From Holothuria scabra (lineage: Eukaryota > Echinodermata > Holothuroidea > Aspidochirotida > Holothuriidae): 64,000 nucleotides of DNA. Made by a program: the position numbers and the translations under genes. How positions within the stretch are numbered: position 1 is the first letter of the stretch; each line of letters starts with the position of its first letter. Below the pieces are notes generated by a model that saw only the letters and a list, made by a program, of their open reading frames with translations, ran no database searches and was not told where the DNA came from. Location of the stretch: the NCBI GenBank assembly GCA_037179385.1, contig CM074187.1:2232001-2296000 (forward strand), in the 5' to 3' direction. This document shows, piece by piece, positions 11,801-23,206 of the stretch.

Positions 11801-13985
11801 TGACCTTTGACCTCCACCAAAAACAATAGGGATCATCTACTCAATATGACCAAAACCCACACACCAAATATGAGCATAGTCACATGTACCATTCTCGAGA
11901 TATCATGTTTACGAAGTTTTGACCTCTCGTGACCCCAAATGACCTTTGATCTCCACCAAAAACAGTAGAGATCATCTACTCAATATGGCCAATGCACACA
12001 CCGAATATGTGATTAGTCACACATACTCTTCTTGAGATACCGTGTTTACAAGCAATTTCTAAGGAATTTACCTATTGACCTCTCGTCACCCCAAATGACC
12101 TTTAATCTCCACGAAAATCAGTAGGGATCATCTATTCAATATGACCAAAACCCACACACCAAATATGAGCATAGTCACATGTACCGTTCTCGAGATATCA
12201 TGTTTATGAAGTTTTGACCTCTCGTGACCCCAAATGACCTTTGATCTCCACCAAAAACAGTAGAGATCATCTACTCAATATGGCCAATGCACACACCGAA
12301 TATGTGATTAGTCACACTTACTTTTCTTGAGATACCGTGTTTACAAGCAATTTCTAAGGAATTTACCTATTGACCTCTCGTCACCCCAAATGACCTTTAA
12401 TCTCCACGAAAATCAGTAGGGATTATGTACTTAATATGACCAATACTCCCCAAATATGAGTATAGTCACATGTACCGTTCTCGAGATATCATGTTTACGA
12501 AGTTTTGACCTCTCATGACCCCAAATGACCTTTGATCTCCACCAAAAACAGTAGAGATCATCTACTCAATATGGCCAATGCTCACACCGAATATGTGATT
12601 AGTCACACTTACTCTTCTTGAGATACCGTGTTTACAAGCAATTTCTAAGGAATTTACCTATTGACCTCTCGTGACCCCAAATGACCTTTAATCTCCACGA
12701 AAATCAGTAGGTATTATCTACTTAATATGTCCAACTCACACACCAAATATGAGCATAGTCACATGTACAGTTCTCGAGATATCGTGTTTACGAAGTTTTG
12801 ACCTTTTGATCTTTCGTGACCCCAAATGACCTTTGACGTCCACCAAAAACAATAGGGATCATCTACTCAATATGACCAAAACCCACACACCAAATATGAG
12901 CATAGTCACATGTACCGTTTTTAAGATATCGTGTTTACGAAGTTTTGACCTTTTGACCTCTCGTGACCCCAAATGACCTTTGATCTCCACCAAAAACAAT
13001 AGGAATCAACTACTCAATATGGCCAATGCACACACCAAAATGTGAGTATAGTCACATGTACCGTTCTCGAGATATTGTGTTTACGAAGTTTTGACCTTTT
13101 CACCTCTCATGACCCCAAATGACCTTTGACCTCCACCAAAACCAAAAGGGACCATCTACTCAATATGACCAACCCCCACATCAAATATGAGCATAGTCAC
13201 ATGTACCGTTCTCGAGATATCATGTTTACGAAGTTTTGACCTTTTGACCTCTCGTGACCCCAAATGACCTTTGACCTCCACCAAAAACAATAGGGATCAT
13301 CTACTCAATATGGCCAATGCACACACCAAATATGAGATACGTCACACTTACCCTTCTTGAGATACCGTGTTTACAAGCAATTTCTAAGGAATTTACCTAT
13401 TGACCTCTTGTGACCCCAAATGACCTTTGACCTTGAAGAAAATCAATAGGGATCATCTACTCAACATGACCAACCCACACATCAAATATGAGCATAGTCA
13501 CATGTACCGTTCTCGAGATATCGTGTTTACGAAGTTTTGACCTTTTGACCTCTCGTGACCCCAAATGACCTTTGACCTCCACCAAAAACAATAGGGATCA
13601 TCTACTTAATATGGCCAATGCACACACCAAATATGAGAAACGTCACACTTACCCTTCTTGAGATACCGTGTTTACAAGCAATTTCTAAGGAATTTACCTA
13701 TTGACCTCTCGTGACCCCAAATGACCTTTGACCTCCAAGAAAATCGATAGGGATCATCTACTCAATATGACCAACCCACACACCAAATATGAGCATAGTC
13801 ACATGTACCGTTCTCGAGATATCCTGTTTACAATGTTTTGACCTTTTGACCTCTCGTGACCCCAAGTGACCTTTGACGTCCACCAAAAACAATAGGGATC
13901 ATCTACTCAATATGGGCAATCCACATGCCAAGTATGAGATCCCTCGGAGTTACCCTTCTTGAGATATCGTGTTTACAAGCCAAAG
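8830..13985 (-). repeat. satellite array of 145/156-bp monomers (about 34 units)
   Basis: The anchor TCCAC recurs at 9,171; 9,316; 9,472; 9,617; 9,773; 9,918; 10,074, so two monomer types alternate with spacings of 145 and 156 bp. The longer type carries an extra block including aatttctaagg. Shorter spacings of about 135-137 occur where a 10-bp TGACC-containing module is missing. On the plus strand the core reads TGACCT-2-TGACCT-4-TGACCC-4-TGACCT-1-TGACCT. In many units the last half-site is mutated to TGATCT or TAATCT. Each unit also has a gatatcgtgtttac-type segment. The unit count is estimated from length. Confidence 0.9.
9690..10500 (-). repeat. higher-order block duplicated 1,166 bp downstream
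   Basis: Private variants recur at a fixed offset of 1,166 bp: ctctacttgag (9,691 and 10,857), gatctttaatctcc (anchors 9,773 and 10,939) and gaccgttaatctcc (anchors 10,074 and 11,240). The offset becomes 1,168 after a 2-bp indel near 10,308/11,470. The similarity breaks down by about 10,540/11,710. This is a multi-monomer segmental duplication within the array. Confidence 0.75.
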
Positions 13986-13989
13986 CGTC

Positions 13990-14025
13990 ACATACGCACG
14001 CACACACACACACACACATACACAC
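13990..14025. repeat. AC/GT microsatellite at the array head
   Basis: An imperfect (CA)n run sits at the junction between array and head hairpin. The plus-oriented copy at 56.5 kb has the matching GT run at the same relative place. Confidence 0.9.
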
Positions 14026-14189
14026 GACATCACCATCGCGTAGATTCCTTGCCTGCCTACGGCAAGGAACCAAAAAGAAAAGGTTTGTGGTAAGGCTACA
14101 TTGAAAAATTTGGGGGTTTTATTAAGTAATGTGCCTTTGAAGAGCAGAGTTGTCGGAGTAATTAACAAAGTTAGCTTTAGTTTTTCATT

Positions 14190-14967
14190 ACTTGCCGAAG
14201 GCAGGCAAGGAATCTATTTGATGGTGATGTCGATTTGGGCCATGAGAGGTCAAATGGTAAATGCCTTGGAAAAAGCTTGTTTTCATGATATCTCAAAAAG
14301 GGTAAGTGTGACTAAGTTGGCCATATTAAGTAAAATAATTCTTTACTTTTGGGTCGAGGTCAAAGGTCATTTGGGGTCAAGAGAGGTCGAAAGGTCAAAA
14401 CCTTGTAAACACGATATCTCAAGAATGGGTACATGCGACTGTGCTCATATTTGATGTGTAGGTTGGTTATATTGAGTAGATGATCCCTACCGATTTTCGT
14501 TTAGGTGAAAAGTCATTTGGGTCACGAGAGGTCAAACGGTAAATGCCTTGGAGATAGCTTGTTTACTCAATATTTCAAGAGGGGTAAGTGTGACTTTTTT
14601 CATATTTGGTGTGTGTATTGGTCATATTGAATATATGATCCCTGTTGTTCTTGGTGGAGGTCAAAGGTCATTTGGGGTCAGGGAGGTCAAAGTCTCAATA
14701 TCATGTTTACACAATTTCTCATGGTTCGAGTCTTGGATACTGTAAGTGGATTAAGTATGTGGATGTGTTAGAGTGAGAAGAATCCAAGTTCTAGGTGGTC
14801 AAATGTCATCCAGGGTCTTAATGTGGGAAGCTTGGATGCCTTCCATGTATACTTTGTAGGAACATTACGGAGCACTGTCAATTTGAAAAACATAACAGAG
14901 CACAGTCAATTTAAAAAACAGCTTACGTTTCAGCGGCAAGGAATCACTAAGCCTTTTGGCTTTCTGG
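14190..14967 (+). mobile_element. Helitron-like satellite-bearing element, copy H2 (short)
   Basis: The head hairpin CTTGCC/GGCAAGG (14,191-14,210) is followed by gatggtgatgtcg and about three diverged monomers. The tail is GGCAAGGAATC, hairpin AAGCC-tttt-GGCTT (14,949-14,962) and CTGG (14,964-14,967). It is oriented opposite to H1, head to head, with about 119 bp of hAT host between them. That makes them separate insertions. The GT microsatellite is almost absent. Confidence 0.75.
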
Positions 14968-15268
14968 TTAATTGTACGGAGTCCATCGAAAATGGTACAT
15001 TTTGACATTTTTAACAAAATTTGACAATGAGAAGCTTATATTGGAGAAAAATTGTAATTTTTTGACAGATTTTTTAGTTTTTATGGACGAATCTGACCTT
15101 ATGAGAAAAATCAAATAGGGGTGATGTGCAGTTATATTAGTATGCAGATTAAGTCCCTCGGACAGTATTGGAAAATTTCCTCTTGGAAAAATGTTGGCTT
15201 TCCATTTATTTGAAGTTTTATAGTTATATTTTGACATAGCGTACGGCGTTTCAGTTTGGGGGCAGAAT

Positions 15269-17635
15269 CAGGGGTGGCGCCAGTGGGGGGGCGGGGGGCC
15301 ATGGCCTCCCCGTCGGGGAAGGTCGGCCATTTCGTCGGGGAGGCCTAAAAAATAAAAAAAATAAATAAAAAAGAAAAAGAAAAAAAGCCTACAAGGACTG
15401 AAATTACTGGATGGGTAAACTTTTTTGAATGTCTTGAAATGCTATTTTAATACACATAAGAATCGATTTTCAATCACTTCTTCTTTGCTCGGTTAAACCT
15501 CATTTCATGTACCTTGTCCTATCTCCTCCCCGTCGTGGAACTGACGGCAATTTCCTTCGGAGAGGCCTAAAATGAAGATAAAGGACTGAAGTTACTGGAA
15601 GAATAATCATCAACTTTTTTTTTCTTTTTGAACTATTTAATTCTTTGGTAAGGTATTTTAATGCCTATTTGAATCTGTTTTAATCACTTCTTACAAGCTC
15701 TGTTATCCCTCATCCTATCTTCAGTCTTCAAGGTCATGCCCCCGCTGGGGAACCCAATTTCGTAGGGGAACCTTCATCTGAATGCCCACCTTAAACTGAT
15801 AAAAGATGCGGGTCTTATAAACTTCAGTAATCCGGACGGTCTTCTTGGTTTTGCTCACTAGAAGACCATATTCTTCAAGGAAACTCACAATTCCGAATTT
15901 TCCTGACAAAAAACACAGACGAGAGGTTGTTCAGGTGCATGCAGTGCCCAATGATCTGCCATCTGGCCTGCCCCGACAGCCGAATTCTAGCAACGGTAAT
16001 GAGAATCGGCCAGGATGTTTTGAGCTACACATAATGATAAACAGTAGCGTGAGAATGTCTCCCCATAAGTCTGACTCAAAATTCATTTAAAACCACCTTG
16101 TAACGTGACATATTTTCAAATTCGTCGTAAGTAAAATCATTTATAGTCTGGGGTTAGGGCAGTCACGTAGAAAATTTCAACTTGGATCTTGCAATTGAAT
16201 ACAACGAAGGTTCCTAGAAGAGTCAAACACATTAGCATGATTTCAATTCCGTTGCACAGTCTCCCCCCCCCCCCAAAAAAAAAAGGGACAAGACCATTAC
16301 ATCTAATTGTAGCAGTACCTTTTATCTGGGAATTTTCTGATCCCTTTATAGCAAGTTGGACCTTTTTTCTGTTGAATTGCAACGTTCATTTCAAAGGACA
16401 GCTCAAAATAACCATGGCTTCATTTCTAGTTAGTCTGGGAAATGCCATTTCCGGCTGTTTGACAGTCTGAGGGACTAGATTTTTTTAAAAATTTTCTGTA
16501 CGTTCCGCGCCAACTGGTGGTTGCGTTCCGCTTAGATATTTTGGCCGAACAGATTACTTACCGAATCAATGCATGCTGGCATATTATTCTTCGTTTTGGG
16601 ACAGTATTATAAAGTGAAATTTTAATTGTGAAAGAAAGCTCAAATTAATGACTACTTTGTTTCTAATTACCGTACCAGCCCGGGAAATGCCTTTTCCTGC
16701 TGTCTGGTGGTTCTCAATTTTTCCCAAAAATCTGTGTGCTCTTTTGGACAGGATTACATTTTTCGGGACAAATTCTGCCCGCTCCCAAACCGAAACGCTC
16801 CTGCACGCTTATATATTTCAATATATAAGATATAAAACTTCAAATATATGGGAAGCCAAACTTTTCCGTGGGAAAATTTTCGAATGTGGTCCGAGGGCCT
16901 TAATCTGCCTGATGATATTCAGTAACCCCAACAAAACTACAGATCACCCCTACTTGATTTTTCTTATAAGAAGGTTTGTCATAAAATTACAATTTTCCCC
17001 AATATAAGCTTCAGATTTTTCAAAGTGACAAAATTTTCCTATGTCGATGGATACTCAGTACAGCACTTAAAACCAACTTTTTAAATCACCCCCACATTCT
17101 ACCTAATTTTGCTCTTGAAAGGCATATCACTTAATAAAGAACCGAAGTTTTTCATTTTAACCTTGCAAGAAACAAATTTTCTTATATTAAATCCCAAAAT
17201 TTCTGCAATATAATAAGCTCCTAATCTTCAAAACTTCGTTAAAAAAGGAAAAACTTTTCGAGCAAAGTTCTAGTCTGGTCTTGAGACCTTAGTACGTAAA
17301 CTTAGAACGGTTACATGCAAAACCTCAACAGACTTTCAGCTGTCGCGTACAAAACGTTTTTGATTTTGCCCATATGAAGGACAGACTCTTCAATAAACAC
17401 CCCAACTTTTTATGGTCCTTCCAAAAGTAAAAATTTTTTCTCCAAAATAAACTCCAGATTTTTAAGTATTTGTTAAAAAGAGAGACCAAAATTTCGGCAC
17501 GCTGCGCGCGCCTCAAATTCTACCGAGTCACATCCCACCGGGACTAAGTCACTACCTTTGTCGGGGCCTTGAAATGCTGGCCCCACTGTCGGGGAGCTTG
17601 GCCCCCCTGTCGGGCAAATCCTGGCGCCACCCCTG
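15269..17635 (-). mobile_element. hAT-like element nested in another copy of its own family (2,367 bp)
   Basis: The termini CAGGGGTGGCGCCAG and CTGGCGCCACCCCTG are perfect 15-bp inverted repeats. The flanks are GGCAGAAT at 15,261-15,268 and 17,636-17,643, a perfect 8-bp duplication. The interrupted sequence (cagtttgggggcagaattg) matches 29,945-29,965 of the uninterrupted copy. The orientation is opposite to the outer copy. No transposase frame is visible. The interior includes cgttccgcgccaac (near 16,503), part of a module seen in other elements here. Confidence 0.93.
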
Positions 17636-18924
17636 GGCAGAATTGACTTTTTTTGTCCGAAAAATGTAATCCTGCCCGAAAGACTAGTTAAACGCACAGA
17701 TATTTTGAAAAACTGAGAACCCCAGACATCCAGAAATGGCGTTTCCCAGGCTCGTAACCAGAAACAAAGCAGTAATTATTTTCAGCTTTCTTTCGCAATA
17801 AACTTTTTACTTTATAGTGTTGCCCCCAATGAAGAATAATTTGCAAACATTCATTGTTTTGTTAAGTAATCTGTTCGACCAAAACACTTGTAAAGTGGGA
17901 CACCACCATCAGTTGGCGCGGAGCGTACAGAAAATTTTTGAAAAATCTAAGCCATCAGACACCCGGAAATGTTATTTCCCAGACTTGTAACTATAGAAAG
18001 GAAGCAGTCGTTACTTTGATCTTTCCTTCGAAATGAAAGTTTCACTTGAAAGGAAAATCCTAACCTGCTATTTGATCAAAAAGTGACCAGCTAAAAGGTA
18101 CCACTACAATAAGATGAAATGGTCTTGTCGCCTTACGGGGGAAATACGTGCTTGAAAACATGCCAATGTTTTTGACGCTATTGAAATTCTTCGTTGTACT
18201 CAATTGCAAGAGCAATTGCAAGGCCGATTGAGCATGGCCGATTTTCATTACCGCTGCTCGAATTCGACTGTCGGGGCAAGACAAATGGCAAACCATTGGG
18301 CATGTACCTGAACAACCTCGCGTTCGTTTTTGTAAGGACTGGGTGAGAGTTTCCTTGAAGAATATGGTTTTCTAGTAAGCAAAGTCAAGAAGATCACCCG
18401 GGAACTGAAGTTTATCGGGTTTATGTCTTTTATCGTGGGCCACGACGATGAAGGCTCCCAAAGAAATTGGATCTTCTCAGAGGACGGAGAGCAGCTTTCC
18501 CCGACGGGGGCATTGCCCCTCGTTCCAGCTGGTGCCGCCCTTTGTAACGTCTGCACGCCGAACTTCCAGCTCCCTGGTCTGCTCATGGATGACCTTGCGC
18601 GCACGGAATGAAGATAGGACAAGATACATGGTTTGAGGAATAGCCAAGCTAGAAAGAAGTGATTAAAACCGGTTCCGCTCTTTATTAAAATAGCGTTACA
18701 AAAGGAAAATATGTTCAAGATCACCCATTCAGTAACTTCAGCCCATGTAGAGTTTTTTGGGTTTTGTTACTTGGGTTTGGTTGGTTTTTGTTGGGTGGGT
18801 TTGGTTGGGGTTTTTTTGGACTTTGTTGGGTGTTTTTTTTTTTTTTTTAATTTTATTTAGGCCTTCCCGACGAAACAGCCATGCCCCCCCCCCCCCCCCC
18901 GCTGGCGCCACCCCTGATCGGAGA

Positions 18925-20315
18925 CTCCCTAGTATGCCGCTTGGCTGATGCATTGACTAAACCACATGAACAAACGGAAACATGATCACTCATTCTACTG
19001 TATGCATAGGGAATACAAACTGCATGCTACTTTATCCCTGAATATTGCAAATTCATATCCCAGGTAGAGAGCCATACATGGATTAGATTTTGGCATGGGT
19101 GAACTTGAACCTTGTGTCATGTCCCATTGTCATCTGAGCAGTAACAACAATGGCAGCCAGCCACAAAATTAGGCAATTTGAGTATTCACGCAATAGATCT
19201 TACCATCAGACCGGAGAGTTACCACCTCCCAGATGGTAACTCAATGGTCAGACTGCTCCCATGGCCTACCATTCTGTTACTCCTTCATAAACTTAGTGAA
19301 GTAAAAGCTAGTTAATGGCAATTGTGAGCGGTTGAACAGCAAGTTAAGAGGTATCACAATAGTTTGTACCGATATGAATGTTACAAGGTAGCGATCATGA
19401 CATTTTTGAACATCAAGGATGACTCCTATAAAACAAACATTGGAAGCAGTTGAAACCCATTTTCAATGAAAATGAAAGAATCGATAGCTTAGCAGGAACA
19501 TAAACATTTGAGGTTTATTGTGTGAGAAAACTCGCACAGCCAATTTGAGATTTCCGCACGAACATTTACAAACAATTGTTTTTTTATCGTTTTGAATATA
19601 ATGTATTAGGTAATTGCACTTAGTTCGGGGAAAGGGGAAACTTTTCAGTAAAGATGGTGAGTCCTAGTAACCTACGATTGAGGGTCCAATTCCTGCTCTG
19701 TTGTCCACATTTTTGAGGCAGTGCCCTTTTACAGCAAAACATGGCAAATTGTTGCAGTCCGACCAGGGAACGGTTAAATAACAGCCCCATTGTCAGGTCA
19801 GCTGGTGCAATGAAATGTTCCAACTACGATCGTTTGCCCTGACGAAGTGACGATCTACCTATTTTGCCTTTGAGGAGGGCAGACTTTCCCTAAGAACCCC
19901 AACTCATAATTTTCCTCTGTAAAACTCCACACAACATATGTCAGAAAATTTTCTTAAAAATCAACAATTTTCAAAGTTCCTTCAAATAGAAGGCACTGTT
20001 CTTTTCAGCCAGTCTAGAATGGAGCCATGCATGACAGACCAATAATTTAAATGGTCTGAAAGCCTTGTCAAGTCTTGTCCTTAAGTTGACGTGTTGCTTC
20101 TTCGGGAAGCAGGTTCAAGTTTAGTTTTGCCGAACGGCCCTTTGCTAGAGGGTAGGAAGGATTTTGGAAAAAGTAATAAAAATCACTTTCATTTTCAAAT
20201 TTTGCCGGTGGACAGTTCTTGACGCGTGAATCCTGTCGCAAATTTGGCATTAGATAATGCTTTTGAAAATTCGACGTTTTTCGGGGCTTGAAGATGTCGC
20301 CCACCTGTCGGAGAT
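18925..20315. other. anonymous non-coding stretch
   Basis: A short stem GTTACCA/TGGTAAC lies near 19,217-19,240. There is no supported exon or repeat end. Confidence 0.45.
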
Positions 20316-20755
20316 CAGGGGCAGATTTAAGATCATTTTTGAAGGAGGGTCCAACATAGAAAAGGCAAATTTATTGTTCCCACTAACGTCAACGCTTATG
20401 CAATACCTAGGTGCGGTCGAACGAAAAAATAATTGGAAGGGGAGCTGGATGCTGTAGTCACACCTCTGTAAAAACGATTGCACTGTTGGTGTTTCGGGGA
20501 TAGGAGCAATAACCGTAGTCAAATATATTGCCGGAAGTGTCTGCCATACCCCATACATTGATCGAGTTTTACGCCGGATTGGTCGTCGCTGGATGGGGGC
20601 AACTAAAATCTTCTCGGAATTCAACAACTGTCACTACCTGTGGATTTTTTAATAAGAAAAAACAAAAAACCCAAATTTGAAAAAGGACAAATTGGGAAAT
20701 CTGAAGGGAAGGGGTCCGGACGTCGGCGACCCACCCCTCTCTGGATTCGCCACTG
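20316..20755. mobile_element. possible decayed hAT-like element
   Basis: The left end CAGGGGCAGATTTAAG and a right end reading CTCTGGATTCGCCACTG are weak inverted repeats of the CAGTGGCGGATCCAG type. The 8-bp flanks do not match, so the two ends may come from different insertions. Confidence 0.3.
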
Positions 20756-21099
20756 AGTATTTTGAATACCTGTCTGGAAAATCGTGTCCTCAAACTTTGT
20801 TTACCAATCCCCCTCCTTGTTGTTCCCCAATGGCGTCAATCTTTATTGAAATGTGGGGGACATGGTCGAAAGATTACTCTGTAAAACTCTAGTCAATGAC
20901 AGCATTTTCAAAATGTGGAAGTGGTACCCTATGATTGACGCACATACCTCTCTTACCAAATGCCGTTAAAATTGTTAAAATCCTATGAATTTATGCCTAG
21001 ATGCCTAGTTATACAGACGAGAGGTGTTGACGTTAGTTTTCTTTTGTGTTTCTTTCATTTGTTTCAAAAATCGGGTAGCAGAGTAGTCTTTTTCAGCTG

Positions 21100-21262
21100 C
21101 TGTGTAGCCTACCAATGTGCCTCACATAATTATGCATGGGTTCAAATCCCGATCGATGTACGTGGGTTGTTCCCCAAGTACTCCGGCTTTCCTCTCACAC
21201 TTGGCAACTTGGCATAGACTTGGTACTAAATTGGTTGCCTAGCCGACGAAGACAAAACAAAA
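21100..21262 (+). repeat. tRNA-derived SINE-like repeat
   Basis: It contains a B-box-like GGTTCAAATCCCG (21,139-21,151). After it comes a body with ccaagtactccggctttcc, a layout familiar from tRNA-derived SINEs of marine invertebrates. The A box is too diverged to place. Confidence 0.5.
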
Positions 21263-21743
21263 CTGCTTTATTTTGATATTCAATACTGCTTTTCCGTTTC
21301 CCTTATATGAACAAAAGAAGGTAATTGCTATCTTTATCAATAAATTCACCGCTTCAACTATGAACGTCATTCCATCTTAAGAAGATTCTCTTAGATCGGT
21401 TAGATTAGTGAGATACTAAAGGATGGGAAAAGAACTCTAGGGATGAAATATTTCCCGGACCGGGGAAAGGCAGTCATACTAAAATGCATGAAGGAGGTGG
21501 TAAATTTGATCCGCTAGTGGGACCAAAGATCCCTTTTTTGAGTAGGCTAACCCCCCCCCCCCCTTGGCCATGGAACATGGGTTTAATTTAGAAATATGCA
21601 CCATAAAACAACTGGTCGAAGTCAATCGTTTTTCCTTCACAGGCCTGTGGACTCATTTTGATTTCTTCTTTTCTTTTTTTTGGTTTTTGCATTTCACCTT
21701 CTGATGTGACTGCATAAGTATTATTTCTTATTATATCTGGGGC

Positions 21744-22158
21744 CAGTGGCGTAGGCAGGGTGCCTCTGAAGGGGGGGGGGGCATGAAGTATGTTGAGTAG
21801 GCCTAATGGTCGGCCTGGAAGAGGGTGTGGCCTCCCTTTTGAGAAAAATTGAAAAATTGGGTGTCTTGACATATCCCGGGTGCTACGTATGACATTTTAT
21901 GAAGCAAAATTCGTTACAAAATTTTCGTATTTTAGGAACCAAAATAAACAGGTATCAGTCATCGCCGGCCTGGAGAAGGGTATATCCCTTCCCGCTTGAA
22001 TTTTTTGAAAAAGTAGGTGTCCTTACATGTTATCTGGTGCCACAAATGCTACCTATTTTGAAGTAAAATTTGAGTAACTAGAGTACGTTTTTTTAGGATC
22101 TAACAAAATTGGCGTCCGTGAGGAAATGGCCCAACGAACCACCGCGCGTACGCCAGAG
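21744..22158. mobile_element. hAT-like element with an internal tandem duplication
   Basis: The left end CAGTGGCGTAGGC pairs with a right end whose reverse complement is CTCTGGCGTACGC. The flanks TCTGGGGC and TCAGGGCG agree only partly. Inside, a unit starting gtcggcctggaag (about 21,810) is repeated as gccggcctggaga (about 21,966), giving two diverged units of roughly 155 bp. An 11-base G run sits near the left end. Confidence 0.5.
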
Positions 22159-22159
22159 T

Positions 22160-23198
22160 CAGGGCGGACCAAGAGTTAGTAGCCTATTAACGTCCTGGCC
22201 AAGGGAGGTTAGAGTCTGCCGCAGGCGCTTCGGAACTTGAAAAATGTTTGATCCCGCGTGCCTGCAAGGCTATATCAAAGCAGAGTGTCACTGTGTCAGT
22301 CGGGATTGTCTTAAACCTATAGGATGAATCTTCTCTGATTAGAGCCAAAACCTTTTGCCATTTGAGGTCTGAAAAATTCGACAGTTCTTGTTTCATGGAA
22401 AACAGTGAATCATTCGACATGCCTATCTTTTTACTTCACGTACAAAGTTACGATATTATTCAGTCAAAACATGCCCAGGTGAAATGATATGCCATCTAAT
22501 TGCCTCGGGCCGATTGCCTTTCCCGGGGTTCACGGGTGGCGAGAAGATTTACCCGTCAGATGACAACATGCATGGCGGGTGAACAATAACCTGAATTTCT
22601 TTTGAATTTATTGATCCCTCAACTTTTGTAATGTAAAATGAAAATTTGATGTATATACAATAAGTACGGTAACAGAATATAAATTAAGTGTGAACAATAA
22701 CCACGATTAAGATGATAAGTCCCCCAAAACAAATTGGAAAAACAATTGGGAAAATTTGCTGTTTAAAAAAATAAGGAAAGAAGAAAGGGAGCCTGGAGAG
22801 AAAGAGAAAAGAAGAAGATGTGAAAGGGGAAGAGATTATGTACCTTCAAACAAGCTTCGCAAATTCTTTTTTCGTTACCGTACTTGTCCATCGGGCTAGC
22901 TTTGCTCTAAGTCTCTTTGTGCACATGCATATTTATTTGTCCAGTTTTAATATGCCTTTGTGGGGACTTTCGTAGGTATACTTATCCGGCGGGCTATACG
23001 ACATTGAGCAGTGTATACTTTGCCCGAGTAACTACTAACTTGTCCCAGACTGTACGGCGTGGGATTTGTCAAAGCCTGCTTCAGATAAGAGAGGAATGAG
23101 AAGGTCTGACCCTCCTCTTAAAACCCACAAAACAACGCGTTATAGTCACAGTAAAAAATTTTATGATTTAAAAAATACCGTGTCTCATTCGGGCAGCT
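22160..23198. other. anonymous non-coding stretch
   Basis: A purine-rich stretch lies near 22,760-22,830. There is no supported exon. Confidence 0.45.
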
Positions 23199-23206
23199 GA
23201 TAAAAC

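Larger units (their letters stand above)
8697..14070 (-). mobile_element. Helitron-like satellite-bearing element, copy H1
   Basis: Read on the minus strand, the head (14,045-14,069) is a hairpin TTCCTTGCC/GGCAAGGAA. Next come a GT microsatellite (13,990-14,025) and an array of 145/156-bp monomers. The tail carries GGCAAGGAATC, the hairpin AAGCC-tttt-GGCTT and CTGG, ending at 8,697. A 3' hairpin followed by CTRR, an internal tandem array and subterminal repeats shared by both ends are described for Helitron/Helentron-derived non-autonomous elements (HINE and bivalve pearl types). Assignment to that class is inference, since no Rep/helicase gene is present. It interrupts hAT sequence that resumes at 14,071. 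Confidence 0.72.
8254..18916 (+). mobile_element. hAT-like element interrupted by three later insertions
   Basis: The left end GGGTGGCGCCAG and the right end CTGGCGCCACCCCTG are flanked by ATTGGAGA (8,246-8,253) and ATCGGAGA (18,917-18,924), a 7-of-8 target duplication. Host segments at 8,254-8,696, about 14,071-14,189, 14,968-15,268 and 17,644-18,916 align in order with the uninterrupted copy at 29,069-31,474. They sum to about 2.14 kb against 2.41 kb for that copy. No transposase frame is visible, so this is a non-autonomous member. A T/G-rich tract (about 18,750-18,850) and a 17-base C run sit near the right end. Confidence 0.85.

Noticed and set aside
9000..13990. CRISPR-like regular repeats
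   Set aside because: The repeats are contiguous monomers of 145/156 bp without unique spacers, in a eukaryotic context. This is a satellite.
14101..14454. 117-codon plus-strand frame
   Set aside because: It runs through the H2 head and satellite monomers, so it reflects repeat sequence and not a gene.
18248..18724. 158-codon minus-strand frame as a possible transposase
   Set aside because: It lies in the right part of the non-autonomous hAT-like copy. It shows no hAT transposase motif that I can recognise, and the equivalent region of the copy at 29,069 is not open.
18750..18850. Telomere-like TTGGG/TTTGGG tract
   Set aside because: The spacing is irregular, with no TTAGGG unit. It is a T/G-rich low-complexity segment inside the hAT-like element.
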